A stretch of DNA of 64,000 nt. Source: Myxacorys almedinensis A. Lineage in GTDB: Bacteria; Cyanobacteriota; Cyanobacteriia; Leptolyngbyales; Leptolyngbyaceae. The first letter of the stretch is position 1. The number at the start of each line of letters is the position of its first letter. The stretch spans positions 62,001 through 126,000 of the forward strand of contig NZ_WVIE01000016.1 in the NCBI RefSeq assembly GCF_010091945.1, in the 5' to 3' direction. The translations under genes were made by a program, and so were the position numbers. This document shows positions 29,020 through 38,345 of this stretch, in pieces. The notes beneath the pieces are model-generated. The model had not been told where the DNA came from. It searched no databases and saw nothing but the letters and a program-made list of their open reading frames with translations.

Positions 29020-29761
29020 TTGTCAGATGAAGATTGATTACATTACAAAGAACTATTTTAATAGCTCAATTCTTCTACCAGGAAGTGCTGTGTCCTCATC
29101 AAGTGTGAGTTAAAGCTGAAGTGGTCTTCTGGTAAAGGGACTTAATTAAACAGGAGACGCCTTGGGTTGCCCTCACCTTAGCCCTCTCCCCAAGAAGAGT
29201 AAGCAAAAGTTCGGTTGCCCTTTCCAGGAAGAAGAGAAGCTAGGAAGGTCTTTAGGTTAACTACGCCTACTGAGTTAACTCTGGTATTTTTTGATACTGA
29301 AATTCAGGATTCATCAATTACTGTAAATGGTGATCACACTAACAACTTTTCCATTAAAAACATGAGTATAGTTGGCATTCTTTACAGCTTTATCAACCTA
29401 ACTGCGCTCTCTAAATAAACTTTGTATGAAAAGATTTTGATGAGAGTTATTTAAACAATCATCAATTCAAACCGTAATGTTCATGTGCCCAGTCTACTAT
29501 TTGTGTACAAATTTATATCAAGAAAAACTCTTGAAGCTTCCACTATGGCGCGATTTTCTAATGGAATTACGCTTATAGGTTCAATGATTGGTATAAATAG
29601 CCGTAGGGTTTTTGGTACCTTCGGTAGGGTGGGTAATGCATGTGACCTGTCTTAAAAAGATGGCTACATTTAGTAGGCTAGTCTTAGTTCGAGGACAGGG
29701 AGCGGTAAATTTTTAACTGCGAATCTTTCAACCATTGGAGACTCTAACAGATGGAGGTCAT
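29020..29761. other. Long AT-rich intergenic region before the GMC gene
   Basis: 742 bases with no convincing gene. A remnant of a common cyanobacterial repeat (GCCCTCACCTTAGCCCTCTC near 29170) and GGTAGGGTGGGTAATGCATG near 29624 are visible. The 67-residue ORF 29215-29418 lacks a ribosome site and coding character. GGAGGT just before 29762 is the GMC ribosome site. Confidence 0.45.
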
Positions 29762-31288
29762 ATGATTACCGATATTCTCGAAATGGGTGAGCAAACAAAG
29801 CTGCGGGGGCAGGTGGTTGTACTCGGCTCTGGGATCGCAGGTGCTGAGGTGGCAATGTACCTTGCGCGTCATGGTCGAGAGGTAGTGCTTGTCGAAAGCG
29901 GGCGCGATCAATTCGACCCATCAATCCAGGCATTAAACGATGTGATCTTTCTTGGTAAACGCCATCGCGAACTCAATCCAGACTCGTACTACCATCAATA
30001 CCTGCCACGCGAGTTACGTGGAGTCAGTCGCGTGCGTCAGTTCGGTGGTACAAGTAACATCTGGACAGGCAAGTGGAAATACTTACAGCCCTTAGAGTTT
30101 GAGGGTAGACCTTGGATTGCCAACAGTAGCTGGCCAGTAAACTTCGCTGATCTTTTGGAGCACTACCGTTCGGCAGCAAAAGATTACGGCTTCGGTGATT
30201 TAGAGGCAGAAGCCATACGTCCTGAAATTACGGCTCTTCAAGCAAAGCTCGCCACAGGCGGTTTGAAAATGAGCAGCTTTTACTGGGAGCAAACACCCAC
30301 GCGCACGGCGGTACGCTTTGGTGAAGAGATGCGCCGCTCAAAAAACTTGCACGTCGTGCTGGGCGCGACCGCAACAGAGTTAAGACTCGACGATTCCTGT
30401 CAACGCGTGACCGCAGTTGTTTGCCGCTCCCTCGAAGGGCGAGAACTTATGGTCGAAGGCGACGCAGTTATCATTGCAACTGGGGCATTTGAAACCGCGC
30501 GCCTCCTACTGGCCTCAAGCGGTCAACTCCCTAGTGGAATCGGCAATGCACACGACCTCGTCGGTCGCTTTTATAGTGACCATCCTAAACACCCTACTGG
30601 AAGACTACAGCCAGGCCCTTTAACGCGACAATATGCCCGCGAGATGCAACACGACCCAAAACCACGTTTCTGTGTATGCTTTGCGCTTGATAACGCAACC
30701 CAGCGAGAGCAAGAGTTGCTTGAGCATATCGTGAACCTGAAGCCGATCTATGAGAAGCGAACGGATCGCCTGTGGCGAACCTGGCGACGCCGTCCTGCTT
30801 GCCAAGACGATAATGGCACAGTTGCTACCTACCGAGTCCTGTTTGCGACCGAGCAGGTTCCCTATAAGGACAGTCGCATTAAGCTAGGAACGGAATACGA
30901 CGCACTAGGACAACGCAAGTTGGAGGTCGATTGGTGCTTCACCGATCATGATCGGCGTTCGATGGCGAAGACGCTACAACTCTTGACGCAGCGGTTTGCA
31001 CAGGTCGGGCTTGGAACTCTTGACTTCGAGGACAATCCGCCTAGCTTGGAGACAATGACTGACGCAGCCCACCACATGGGTACCACTCGTATGGCTAGCA
31101 GACCCGAAGAGGGTGTCGTTGATACGAATTGTCGAGTGTTCGGTACCGACAATCTCTATGTGGCTGGTTCGGCGGTGTTTCCAATCGGTTCGTCATACTC
31201 ACCTACCTTCACCATCCTGGCACTCGCGCGCCGCCTCGGTCAGCATCTGCTTCAAACAACTCCAACAACAACACAACTTCATGTTTAA
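29762..31288 (+). CDS. GMC-family FAD-dependent oxidoreductase
   Basis: 508 residues from ATG 29762, which has GGAGGT four bases upstream; the track's TTG start is nine codons earlier. FAD dinucleotide fold VVLGSGIAGAEVA then VVLVESG; GGTSNIWTGK binds FAD; the C-terminal GMC signature HHMGTTRMA ... NLYVAGSAVFPIG is intact. Expected to oxidise an alcohol or sugar-type substrate. I see no GCGATCGC octamer in its 1.5 kb, unlike neighbouring genes, and an alcohol-dehydrogenase remnant follows; both hint at transfer. Confidence 0.82.
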   Translation: MITDILEMGEQTKLRGQVVVLGSGIAGAEVAMYLARHGREVVLVESGRDQFDPSIQALNDVIFLGKRHRELNPDSYYHQYLPRELRGVSRVRQFGGTSNIWTGKWKYLQPLEFEGRPWIANSSWPVNFADLLEHYRSAAKDYGFGDLEAEAIRPEITALQAKLATGGLKMSSFYWEQTPTRTAVRFGEEMRRSKNLHVVLGATATELRLDDSCQRVTAVVCRSLEGRELMVEGDAVIIATGAFETARLLLASSGQLPSGIGNAHDLVGRFYSDHPKHPTGRLQPGPLTRQYAREMQHDPKPRFCVCFALDNATQREQELLEHIVNLKPIYEKRTDRLWRTWRRRPACQDDNGTVATYRVLFATEQVPYKDSRIKLGTEYDALGQRKLEVDWCFTDHDRRSMAKTLQLLTQRFAQVGLGTLDFEDNPPSLETMTDAAHHMGTTRMASRPEEGVVDTNCRVFGTDNLYVAGSAVFPIGSSYSPTFTILALARRLGQHLLQTTPTTTQLHV

Positions 31289-31303
31289 TTGCGGCTTCCA
31301 AGT

Positions 31304-31698
31304 CTAGGGCGTAGCGTTTTGATGCACAAATGGTGCGTCCCTTGAAAACAAAGATTTATACTCAGGGCATTGACCTAAAAATTTAGCTTTTTCGCTGCGA
31401 TCGCTCCTGGTAACTTGCACCTGCGATCGCAGCCCAAAACTGAGGTAAATATGTAAAGCTTTGTGTTCAATCAAAACAACATTACCAATTATCAAGGACG
31501 GAGCAATTTCGCCATTCTGAACCCGTTCTAGCAGAGGACGCAGGTATCGGTGAACGTGAGTCTGACCCATTTTGAGCGTCAAGCCTTTACTAAACGCCGC
31601 CCCAAATGGAACTTTATCCAATCATCCACCATAGACTCCCGGAATCGAAACAGTGCCACCTTTGCTACATTCGATCCATGCCAACAAACCGCTTTCAT
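31304..31698 (-). pseudogene. Zinc-dependent alcohol dehydrogenase, internally deleted
   Basis: On the minus strand from 31698 it begins MKAVCWHG, the N-terminus of formaldehyde-dehydrogenase-like zinc ADHs. After about 10 codons it jumps to the C-terminal region, SKGGTVSIPGVYGG, then an in-frame TGA, then [14 protein letters not shown] and [22 protein letters not shown]. Roughly 300 residues, including both zinc sites, are missing. The last part drifts from the family. A deletion plus a stop codon make this a dead gene; the ORF-track 105-residue line is its 3' fragment. Confidence 0.85.
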
Positions 31699-31740
31699 CT
31701 ATGAGTCTTCCTGTAAATCATGGATAGCAAAATTGAAGTT

Positions 31741-32196
31741 CTACTGCGGGTTCTGGTAATAGCCAGGTTCTCCTTTAGAGCGCCCTAAAGTTTCATTCGC
31801 CTTGCTCTTCAGATCGTTTCCAAAGTCTTTTGTGCTTTGAGGAATTGGCTCATCAAGATTGAGCTTTTCTTTGACATTTTCAGCAAATTCTTCGAGCTTG
31901 TTTTGGGTGTGGCTAACGAGCGGATCTCTGCGATCGCTTTGGTTAGCCTCAAACCGATCCGTCACCTCTTCCGCCGTATTTAATGCCTTGCGATCGCGAA
32001 CTTTCTCAAACGAATCTGAAGATTTCAGCCTTTGACCTGCCTCCTGAGCGCTATCAGAATTATTGATAATATTCTGTGCTTCAGGAGGAGTAATAGCTGC
32101 AAGGCTGACAACGCTAACGTCATTACTAAAGGCAATGCTGCCAAACAGGCAAAAACTAAGGAAAAGAATCGTTAAAATGCTACGAAGTTGGATCAT
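31741..32196 (-). CDS. Exported hydrophilic hypothetical protein
   Basis: 151 residues with a signal peptide (ILTILFLSFCLFGSIAFS) then a charged, disordered or helical, Asn/Glu/Lys-rich body (for example NKLEEFAENVKEKLNLDEP). It resembles hydrophilic stress-protein-type sequences in composition. It leads downstream from an SRPBCC gene on the same strand. No family recognised. Confidence 0.6.
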   Translation of the reverse strand: MIQLRSILTILFLSFCLFGSIAFSNDVSVVSLAAITPPEAQNIINNSDSAQEAGQRLKSSDSFEKVRDRKALNTAEEVTDRFEANQSDRRDPLVSHTQNKLEEFAENVKEKLNLDEPIPQSTKDFGNDLKSKANETLGRSKGEPGYYQNPQ

Positions 32197-32248
32197 AGGT
32201 TTAATCGCTGCAAAATTGGTGAATAAAATTTAAGAGTTCGAGCAGTAT

Positions 32249-32953
32249 CTAGCCCTTTGGCTGACCCTCTGTTGTTGCAATCTCCCCTGCTTCCATGAGT
32301 TGTTTAAAGCGGTTTAGGTCATCACCGATTTGCTGTTCGGGTTCTTCGCCAAAAAGTTTTGCAACCGCGGCTGTGAGTGCCCCACCCGGAACGTTATATT
32401 CCAACACGACTTTCACTTCAGTTCCGCGATCGCCAGTGGCAGGCTGAAATCTCACAAATCCAGAATTATCAATATCTGCCCCCTCAACCGAAGCCCACGC
32501 GATCAGATGGTTTGGCAGGTCGTTAATGATGTCGGCATCCCATTCAACCGTTTGCCCTAGGGGGGCAGTGGCAACCCAATGGGAACGGCGAACATCTACC
32601 ACCGTCACAGACTGGAGGTGCTTCATAAACGTCGGCAACCGCTCAAAATCATGCCAGTAGTTGTATAGCTCTTCTGCCGATTTGTTGATAGTGACAGTTT
32701 TCTCAACTTTAATAGCTTTGTTTACGCCCACTGCTTCCCCCACTTTGTTAGTCAAACTTTTCTCAGCCGTTGCCCCATGATAGGCAAGCCCACCTCCTGC
32801 GATCGCAGTCAAAATTCCCCGTAGCGATCGCTGCTGCAACCCTGCCAACACCATCGCACCGCCGCCAATGATCGATGCCCACTTCTCGGTCTCAGATACC
32901 TCCGCCTGCTGAGCGTCAGTAGAATTCGTAATTTTATCAGACTGAATTTCCAT
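32249..32953 (-). CDS. SRPBCC (polyketide cyclase/dehydrase) protein with membrane-associated N-terminus
   Basis: 234 residues. Residues 24-65 form two hydrophobic glycine-rich helices (IIGGGAMVLAGLQQ, GILTAIAGGGLAYHG) like DUF2892. From about 80 an SRPBCC fold follows: VEKTVTINKSAEELYNYWHDFERLPTFM, a typical opening for the family that binds hydrophobic ligands. GAGGTG seven bases before the ATG is a good ribosome site. Often associated with envelope stress genes; ligand unknown. Confidence 0.78.
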   Translation of the reverse strand: MEIQSDKITNSTDAQQAEVSETEKWASIIGGGAMVLAGLQQRSLRGILTAIAGGGLAYHGATAEKSLTNKVGEAVGVNKAIKVEKTVTINKSAEELYNYWHDFERLPTFMKHLQSVTVVDVRRSHWVATAPLGQTVEWDADIINDLPNHLIAWASVEGADIDNSGFVRFQPATGDRGTEVKVVLEYNVPGGALTAAVAKLFGEEPEQQIGDDLNRFKQLMEAGEIATTEGQPKG

Positions 32954-33058
32954 GATTCTTCACCTCTAAACAGACTCCAGATATGCTCGCACTTCCTAAA
33001 AAACGGATAAGTTGATCATTCCATCCGTTCTGCCGAGACGTCAGCTACTCCGCCAACC

Positions 33059-34162
33059 TTATCCCGCCGTAACAGAAGGGCTGCTCGATGGCTTCGGAGA
33101 CTGAGGAGTGCGTTCTCCTAGGCGATCTTTGTACATCTCAGCAAGGCGAGACTCGTCTCTAGATAAAACGATCTCCATCTGATCAAAAATGGCAACGGTA
33201 GCAGGATCGGTAAGCTTATTGCGTAGGGTATAAATATCAACAACGCCAGTTTGCATATCACCTAATGCTCGTCGCAACACGTCAATATCGCTACGATTAT
33301 TTTGGAAAAATGCTTTGATATCGGCATAGAAATTGCTAATTGAGGCGGGTAAAGAGGGCTTTTCTTCCAATACGTCTAGACGAGACTCAAGCGATTGGAT
33401 GTGCTGCTGTTTGTGGGCGCAAATTTCCTGGAAGAGTTCGCGCATTGCTTCGTCAGAGGCATTATCGAGATAATGTTGAAAGGCTTCAAGACTATATCGC
33501 TCACCTGCGATCGCGGTATTGATGCCATTGACAATTTCGCTCTTACTTGAGCCGCCCCACGCTTCTCCGAGTTTCCACCAGCCTGCATCAACATCACCAA
33601 CATTGGGCAAGCTCGTATCGGGAACGTTGAGATCTAAAGATTGCAAAATAGCGGTGGTAAAAATCGGCAAGTCTCCTGGGCGGCGAGAGGTGATCAGGTT
33701 GTCGTCGATCACGAGAGGTTCATCCACAAAAACGGCTCCAGCGTTTTGCATATCTTTGCGAATGGCGCGAAAGCCTGTGGCTCGCACGTTTTCAAGCATG
33801 TCACCTTCGATCAAAACTTGAGGACCATGGCACACCGAAGCAACCAAAATTCCAGCATCCAGGGCTTCTTTCACGAAGTTGACGGTTTTTAGGTTAGTCC
33901 GCATTTTGTCGGGCGCTTGCCCCCCTGGAATGATCACTGCATCAAAATCTGCTGCGATCGCTTCGCTGGTGGTAGCATCGGCTTTGATCGATAGTTTATT
34001 CTGTTTGCCTTTGTACTCCTCATTCATGCGCGAACCCAACACAACCACATCGGCTCCCGCTTTCTTTAGTGCATTGTAAGGAAGCTGAAACTCTGCATCC
34101 TCAACCCCTTGCTCTATCAAAATTGCGACTCGCTTTGCCCCCGTTTGGCTTGTCATTACCAT
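33059..34162 (-). CDS. PfpI/DJ-1 protein fused to a C-terminal four-helix (DUF2383-like) domain
   Basis: 367 residues. Residues 10-185 are a PfpI/DJ-1 class I amidotransferase-like domain: acidic EDAEF at 21-25, nucleophile elbow ASVCHGPQVL with C111-H112, and SRRPGDLPIF. After a linker (VGDVDAGWW), residues about 205-345 are helical with ferritin-like spacing (AGERYSLEAFQHYL ... EICAHKQQHIQSLESRLD), as in DUF2383/PA2169-type bundles. The tail is Pro/Ser-rich. Likely a protein or metabolite repair and stress function. M1 and M3 are both possible starts. Confidence 0.75.
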   Translation of the reverse strand: MVMTSQTGAKRVAILIEQGVEDAEFQLPYNALKKAGADVVVLGSRMNEEYKGKQNKLSIKADATTSEAIAADFDAVIIPGGQAPDKMRTNLKTVNFVKEALDAGILVASVCHGPQVLIEGDMLENVRATGFRAIRKDMQNAGAVFVDEPLVIDDNLITSRRPGDLPIFTTAILQSLDLNVPDTSLPNVGDVDAGWWKLGEAWGGSSKSEIVNGINTAIAGERYSLEAFQHYLDNASDEAMRELFQEICAHKQQHIQSLESRLDVLEEKPSLPASISNFYADIKAFFQNNRSDIDVLRRALGDMQTGVVDIYTLRNKLTDPATVAIFDQMEIVLSRDESRLAEMYKDRLGERTPQSPKPSSSPSVTAG

Positions 34163-34457
34163 TGCTCTCCGTGTTGTAGGTGCTAAATGTTTGATTTAGT
34201 GTTTGGTATTAAGTGCTGCGTTTGTAGTTGCGATGCTACAAAATTTTCTATGCATCACCAATCACGATAAGAGTTCTTGCGATCGCGCTCCTCAATCTGG
34301 AGTGATAAGCCGCCCTCGCTCTTACGGCGGATTCATGGCGCAGAAGGGCTTGATCTATCTATATGAAGATTTGATACTTTCCTGAAATTCGCTACCGTGC
34401 AGTTAATTCAGCAAACAGGCAAAACCTTAGCCGTCTTTTTACGAGGAAGGATCAATC

Positions 34458-35003
34458 ATGAGCAACACAGGATATAGCAAAGATAGTTCTGGCGCTAGAA
34501 ATCCTACCGACGAAACTGATTTAGCAGCTTCTCTCCACAATTCGGGTAGGGCTACAGAAGAGGATGGAGATCTCGATGATGCTCTACCCACCGCAGAAAT
34601 TGATGGCGCTTTCAGCGAGGATGGAGAGGAGTTGCCTCAGGACATTACAGAGTCTTATGGAACCGGCGTCCATGAGCTTCCGGGCTACACCTTGGGTGGT
34701 CGAACGATGCGCGATCGCGCCCAAGACCTGAACGAAGCGACTCCAGAACTGACAGGCGGCGATATTGATGCCAACTACGAGCAGGCAAACGCTGTGGGGG
34801 ATGAATCTGTAGGAGGAACCGTTTCAACTCCTGATATGGATATTGTCGATGACTTGGGGAAAGCAGTTGGTTTGGAAATGGACGACGCCAACTTTTTACA
34901 CACCAACGACATTTTGGAACAACGCGATGATCATCGCTGGGAACTAGAACCAACGTCTTCGGAAGATTATAGCGAAAGACGAGAGCTTGCTGAAGATGAG
35001 TGA
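34458..35003 (+). CDS. DUF6335 family protein
   Basis: 181 residues, very acidic and largely disordered at the N-terminus, with the conserved core GTGVHELPGYTLGGR, LTGGDIDANYEQA, VGDESVGGTVSTPD and RWELEPTSSEDY. The family is cyanobacterial and of unknown function. GGAAGG lies upstream of the ATG. It precedes an SDR by 54 bases on the same strand. Confidence 0.8.
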   Translation: MSNTGYSKDSSGARNPTDETDLAASLHNSGRATEEDGDLDDALPTAEIDGAFSEDGEELPQDITESYGTGVHELPGYTLGGRTMRDRAQDLNEATPELTGGDIDANYEQANAVGDESVGGTVSTPDMDIVDDLGKAVGLEMDDANFLHTNDILEQRDDHRWELEPTSSEDYSERRELAEDE

Positions 35004-35057
35004 ATGCTAAATTAACATTGAAGTAAACACAAAACACATCGCAAAAGAGAAAAACTA

Positions 35058-36065
35058 ATGAATCTTAAACCAATTGATCAACAAGTCGTTGCTGTGATGG
35101 GAGCTTCGAGCGGAATTGGGCGAGATGCTGCCCTGAGGTTTGCTCAAAAAGGCGCAAAAGTCGTTGTTTCTGCTCGCAGCCAAGAGGGGCTGATGAGCCT
35201 GGTTGAAGAAATTCGGCAAGCGGGCGGAGACGCGATCGCAATTCCAGCAGATGTTGCCCAGTTTGAGCAGGTGAAAGACGTTGCCGATAAAACGGTTGAG
35301 CACTTCGGGCGGTTGGATACGTGGGTTCATGTTGCCGCGACAGGCATGTTTGCCACGTTTGATTCGCTTACACCAGAAGAATTTAAGCGGGTGATTGATG
35401 TCAACCTAATGGGGCAAGTGTATGGCGCGATGGCAGCATTGCCTCACCTCAAGCGCGAAGGGCGGGGTTCGCTAATTCACATTACCTCTGTCGAAGCACG
35501 ACGAACTGTGCCGTTTCAGAGTGCCTATGCGTCGTCTAAGCATGGCGTAGAAGGCTTTATTGATGCCATGCGGCTGGAACTGAAACACGAAGGTTACCAG
35601 ATCAACGTGGCAAACATTTTGCCTGCGGTAATCAACACACCGTTTTACAACAAAGGCAAGACAAAATTGGGCGTTAAACCAACGGGTATTCCGCCTTACT
35701 ACAATCCAAGTCTGGTGTCAGATGCAATTTTGTATGCTTCTGAACATGAAGTTCGCGATTACATTGTGGGGGATATTGGTCGCATTCTCGATATCGCACA
35801 AAAGATTTCTCCTGCATTAGTAGATGCCGGATTGTTATTGATTGGGTTTAAAGGGCAAAAAACTCAGGAATTTAAGGCAGAAGAGCCAAACAATCTGTAC
35901 GAACCGATTGAAGGCTTTGACCGGGTAGAAGGAGATTTCAAGAGCTTGGAGATTCCGAGCTTCCTGGATGCGATTGATAAAAACCCGGCGGCTACCTTTG
36001 GGGCACTTGCGATCGCAGTCCTCGGAGGTCTAGCGCTACTGGGTGGGTTTGGTGGCGAGCGTTAG
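35058..36065 (+). CDS. Short-chain dehydrogenase/reductase with C-terminal membrane anchor
   Basis: 335 residues. GASSGIG at 15-21, catalytic S144, Y157 and K161 are present. The first 250 residues are a standard SDR; the C-terminus ends in one hydrophobic helix (AATFGALAIAVLGGLALLGGF), suggesting membrane attachment. Substrate unknown. Probably co-transcribed with the DUF6335 gene. Confidence 0.85.
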   Translation: MNLKPIDQQVVAVMGASSGIGRDAALRFAQKGAKVVVSARSQEGLMSLVEEIRQAGGDAIAIPADVAQFEQVKDVADKTVEHFGRLDTWVHVAATGMFATFDSLTPEEFKRVIDVNLMGQVYGAMAALPHLKREGRGSLIHITSVEARRTVPFQSAYASSKHGVEGFIDAMRLELKHEGYQINVANILPAVINTPFYNKGKTKLGVKPTGIPPYYNPSLVSDAILYASEHEVRDYIVGDIGRILDIAQKISPALVDAGLLLIGFKGQKTQEFKAEEPNNLYEPIEGFDRVEGDFKSLEIPSFLDAIDKNPAATFGALAIAVLGGLALLGGFGGER

Positions 36066-36091
36066 CGCAGCTTTTTTGGCACCCCTGGATC

Positions 36092-37201
36092 TTAGCTGCT
36101 CGTTAGCTTAGTCCAGTATTGATCATAGAGTTCTAGGATCGGCTTTTTGATGGGTGCGATCGCTTCCGATTGACCGATATCGGCTGGGGAAGGAAACAGA
36201 CTGACATTTAGGCGCAAGGCTTCAGGTAACTGCTGAAACGCTGCCGAATTGGGCGTCGCAAAAAACAATCGTTCAGTTACGGTGGCGGCAACCTCAGGTT
36301 GCAGCATAAAACTAATCCAAGCGTAAGCTGCCTCTCGGTTAGGAGCCGTTTTAGGAATCACCATCGTATCGCTCCAAATCGATGTGCCGCTTTTAGGAAT
36401 TACATACCTCAGCGCTTTATTTTGCTCCATCGCGTTGACGGCATCGGCTGAGTAGCACATCGAGATTAGCAAGTCACCCGCCAAGATCTGATCGCGCCAC
36501 GCATCGGTGGTGAAAGTTGCGATCGTAGGTTTCAATTCTTGCAGCCGTTCATAGGCTTGCTTAATTTCAGTAGGATTGGTGGAATTATAGGAAAACCCTA
36601 GCGATCGCAAGGCGGCTCCCATCACTTCTCGCACGTCATCCATCAGCGTGATGCGGCGCGTTAGCCTGGTTTTGTTGTCCCAAAGATACGTCCAATCCGT
36701 CGGAGCGTCAGTTAGCTTTTCGCTGTTATACAACAACCCGGTCGTTCCCCAACTCACGGGCACACTGTAGCGATTTCCCGGATCGTGAACCGACTGCTGA
36801 AAGCGGGGTAGAAGATTGGTCAACCCGTCTAGCCGCGATCGCTCTAGCTCGCTGAGCAGCCCTAGCTGGATCATCTGACTCACTTTATAATCCGAGGGGT
36901 AGATAATGCTGTAGAGGCTGCCTTTGCCCGCTTGAAACGTCGCCAGCATTGTTTCATTAGAATCGAAAATATCGAAAACCACGTTAATGCCGGTTTTCTC
37001 TCGAAAGGCATTGACGAGTTCCTGATCGATGTAGCTTGACCAGGTGTAAATATGCAAATCGCCAGAGCTATCTTGCGCCACCTGCTCGGTCTGAACTTTG
37101 GCTAACGTCCAGCCACACCCTGATAGGGCGGCTCCAGATGCGCCTGCGATCGCATGGTGCAAAAACCGACGGCGGGATAACTGAAAAGCTCGATTTGACA
37201 T
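36092..37201 (-). CDS. potD: Spermidine/putrescine-binding protein, Tat lipoprotein
   Basis: 369 residues from ATG 37201; the track starts 34 codons earlier inside potA. The N-terminus has a twin-arginine motif (SRRRFLHH) and a lipobox-like LSGC at C29, so an exported lipoprotein is likely. The mature part opens LHIYTWSSYIDQELVNAF, typical of PotD. It captures polyamine for the PotABC transporter. It lies 16 bases after potA on the same strand. Confidence 0.87.
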   Translation of the reverse strand: MSNRAFQLSRRRFLHHAIAGASGAALSGCGWTLAKVQTEQVAQDSSGDLHIYTWSSYIDQELVNAFREKTGINVVFDIFDSNETMLATFQAGKGSLYSIIYPSDYKVSQMIQLGLLSELERSRLDGLTNLLPRFQQSVHDPGNRYSVPVSWGTTGLLYNSEKLTDAPTDWTYLWDNKTRLTRRITLMDDVREVMGAALRSLGFSYNSTNPTEIKQAYERLQELKPTIATFTTDAWRDQILAGDLLISMCYSADAVNAMEQNKALRYVIPKSGTSIWSDTMVIPKTAPNREAAYAWISFMLQPEVAATVTERLFFATPNSAAFQQLPEALRLNVSLFPSPADIGQSEAIAPIKKPILELYDQYWTKLTSS

Positions 37202-37204
37202 AGC

Positions 37205-37226
37205 ATTCACCCCTGATTCACCCCTG
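37205..37226. repeat. 11-bp tandem repeat at the potA-potD junction
   Basis: ATTCACCCCTG twice head-to-tail. On the coding strand this duplicates AGGGGTGA, so it covers both the potA stop codon and the potD ribosome-binding region. Confidence 0.7.
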
Positions 37227-38345
37227 CTCCGGTAGCGCCAAACCTGCTTCTGCGCCCCAAAAAAGATAGATGGGCGTCTCCGCACTTGGCACAGCCGCCC
37301 CATTGGTTTGACGGACGGTGATGCGATCGCCAGAACTCAACACCACAAAATAATGCACATGAGTTCCGAGATACATCACATCTTGAAGCCGACCCTCAAA
37401 ACTGTTGCCCGGCTCGTGGGGGGTCAGGCTAACCTGAATATTCTCAGGACGCACACTCACCACCACCCGCCCCGATGTGAGCGGCTCCCGTGTATGGGCA
37501 GGCTGTACCTTCATTTTCAAGCCGCTTTCGGTACGAATCCACAGCATAGAGGGGTGTGCGCCCTCAATTCTGCCACGAAATAGATTAGTATCGCCAATAA
37601 AGCTAGCGACAAACGCCGTTTGGGGACGTTCATAAATCTGATCGGGTGTGCCAATTTGCTCGACTTGCCCCGCATTCATCACCGCGATGCGATCGGATAG
37701 GCACAGCGCTTCTTCTTGATCGTGCGTCACCATAACAAACGTGACGCCCAACTCGCGGTGCAGCAACGACAGTTCAACCTGCATCTCTTTGCGAAGCTTA
37801 AGATCCAACGCGCCCAACGGCTCATCGAGCAACACCACAGTAGGACGGTTGACCAACGCCCGCGCTAAAGCAACCCGCTGCTGCTGCCCCCCTGAAAGAG
37901 ACGCCGGAGAGCGCTTGGCAAAGCCTTCCATTTTCACTAGTTTCAGCGCTTCCTGTACCCGAGTTTGAATCTCGGAGCGCGAACATTTCTGAATCCGCAA
38001 CCCAAACGCAACGTTTTCCCACACCGATAAATGACCAAACAGCGCATAGCTTTGAAACACTGTATTCACTGGTCTGCGATAGGGCGGCACATGATTTATC
38101 AACTGCCCACCAATCACAATCTCTCCTGCGGTCGGCGTCTCAAATCCGGCAATCAGGCGTAATGTTGTGGTTTTGCCGCACCCCGATGGACCGAGAATAC
38201 TAAAAAACTCACCTCGCTGAATACTAAGATCAACGCTGCGTACCGCCGGTTCACCATGATAAACTTTAAACACTTTCCGCAGTTCAACATCAAATCCGAC
38301 GTTGACGCCTGTTGAAAGCTGCTGGTGTGCTGCCGTTTGAGACAT
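37218..38345 (-). CDS. potA: Spermidine/putrescine ABC transporter ATPase
   Basis: 375 residues. Walker [10 protein letters not shown], signature [15 protein letters not shown], Walker B VVLLDEP, H-loop [10 protein letters not shown], and a C-terminal TOBE domain (about 285-365). Couples ATP hydrolysis to import through PotBC, whose genes are at 6.7-8.4 kb. In an operon with potD immediately downstream. Confidence 0.88.
   Translation of the reverse strand: MSQTAAHQQLSTGVNVGFDVELRKVFKVYHGEPAVRSVDLSIQRGEFFSILGPSGCGKTTTLRLIAGFETPTAGEIVIGGQLINHVPPYRRPVNTVFQSYALFGHLSVWENVAFGLRIQKCSRSEIQTRVQEALKLVKMEGFAKRSPASLSGGQQQRVALARALVNRPTVVLLDEPLGALDLKLRKEMQVELSLLHRELGVTFVMVTHDQEEALCLSDRIAVMNAGQVEQIGTPDQIYERPQTAFVASFIGDTNLFRGRIEGAHPSMLWIRTESGLKMKVQPAHTREPLTSGRVVVSVRPENIQVSLTPHEPGNSFEGRLQDVMYLGTHVHYFVVLSSGDRITVRQTNGAAVPSAETPIYLFWGAEAGLALPEQG

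Noticed and set aside
29215-29418. 67-residue ORF in the AT-rich spacer
   Set aside because: No ribosome site, poor coding character, begins in a degraded repeat.
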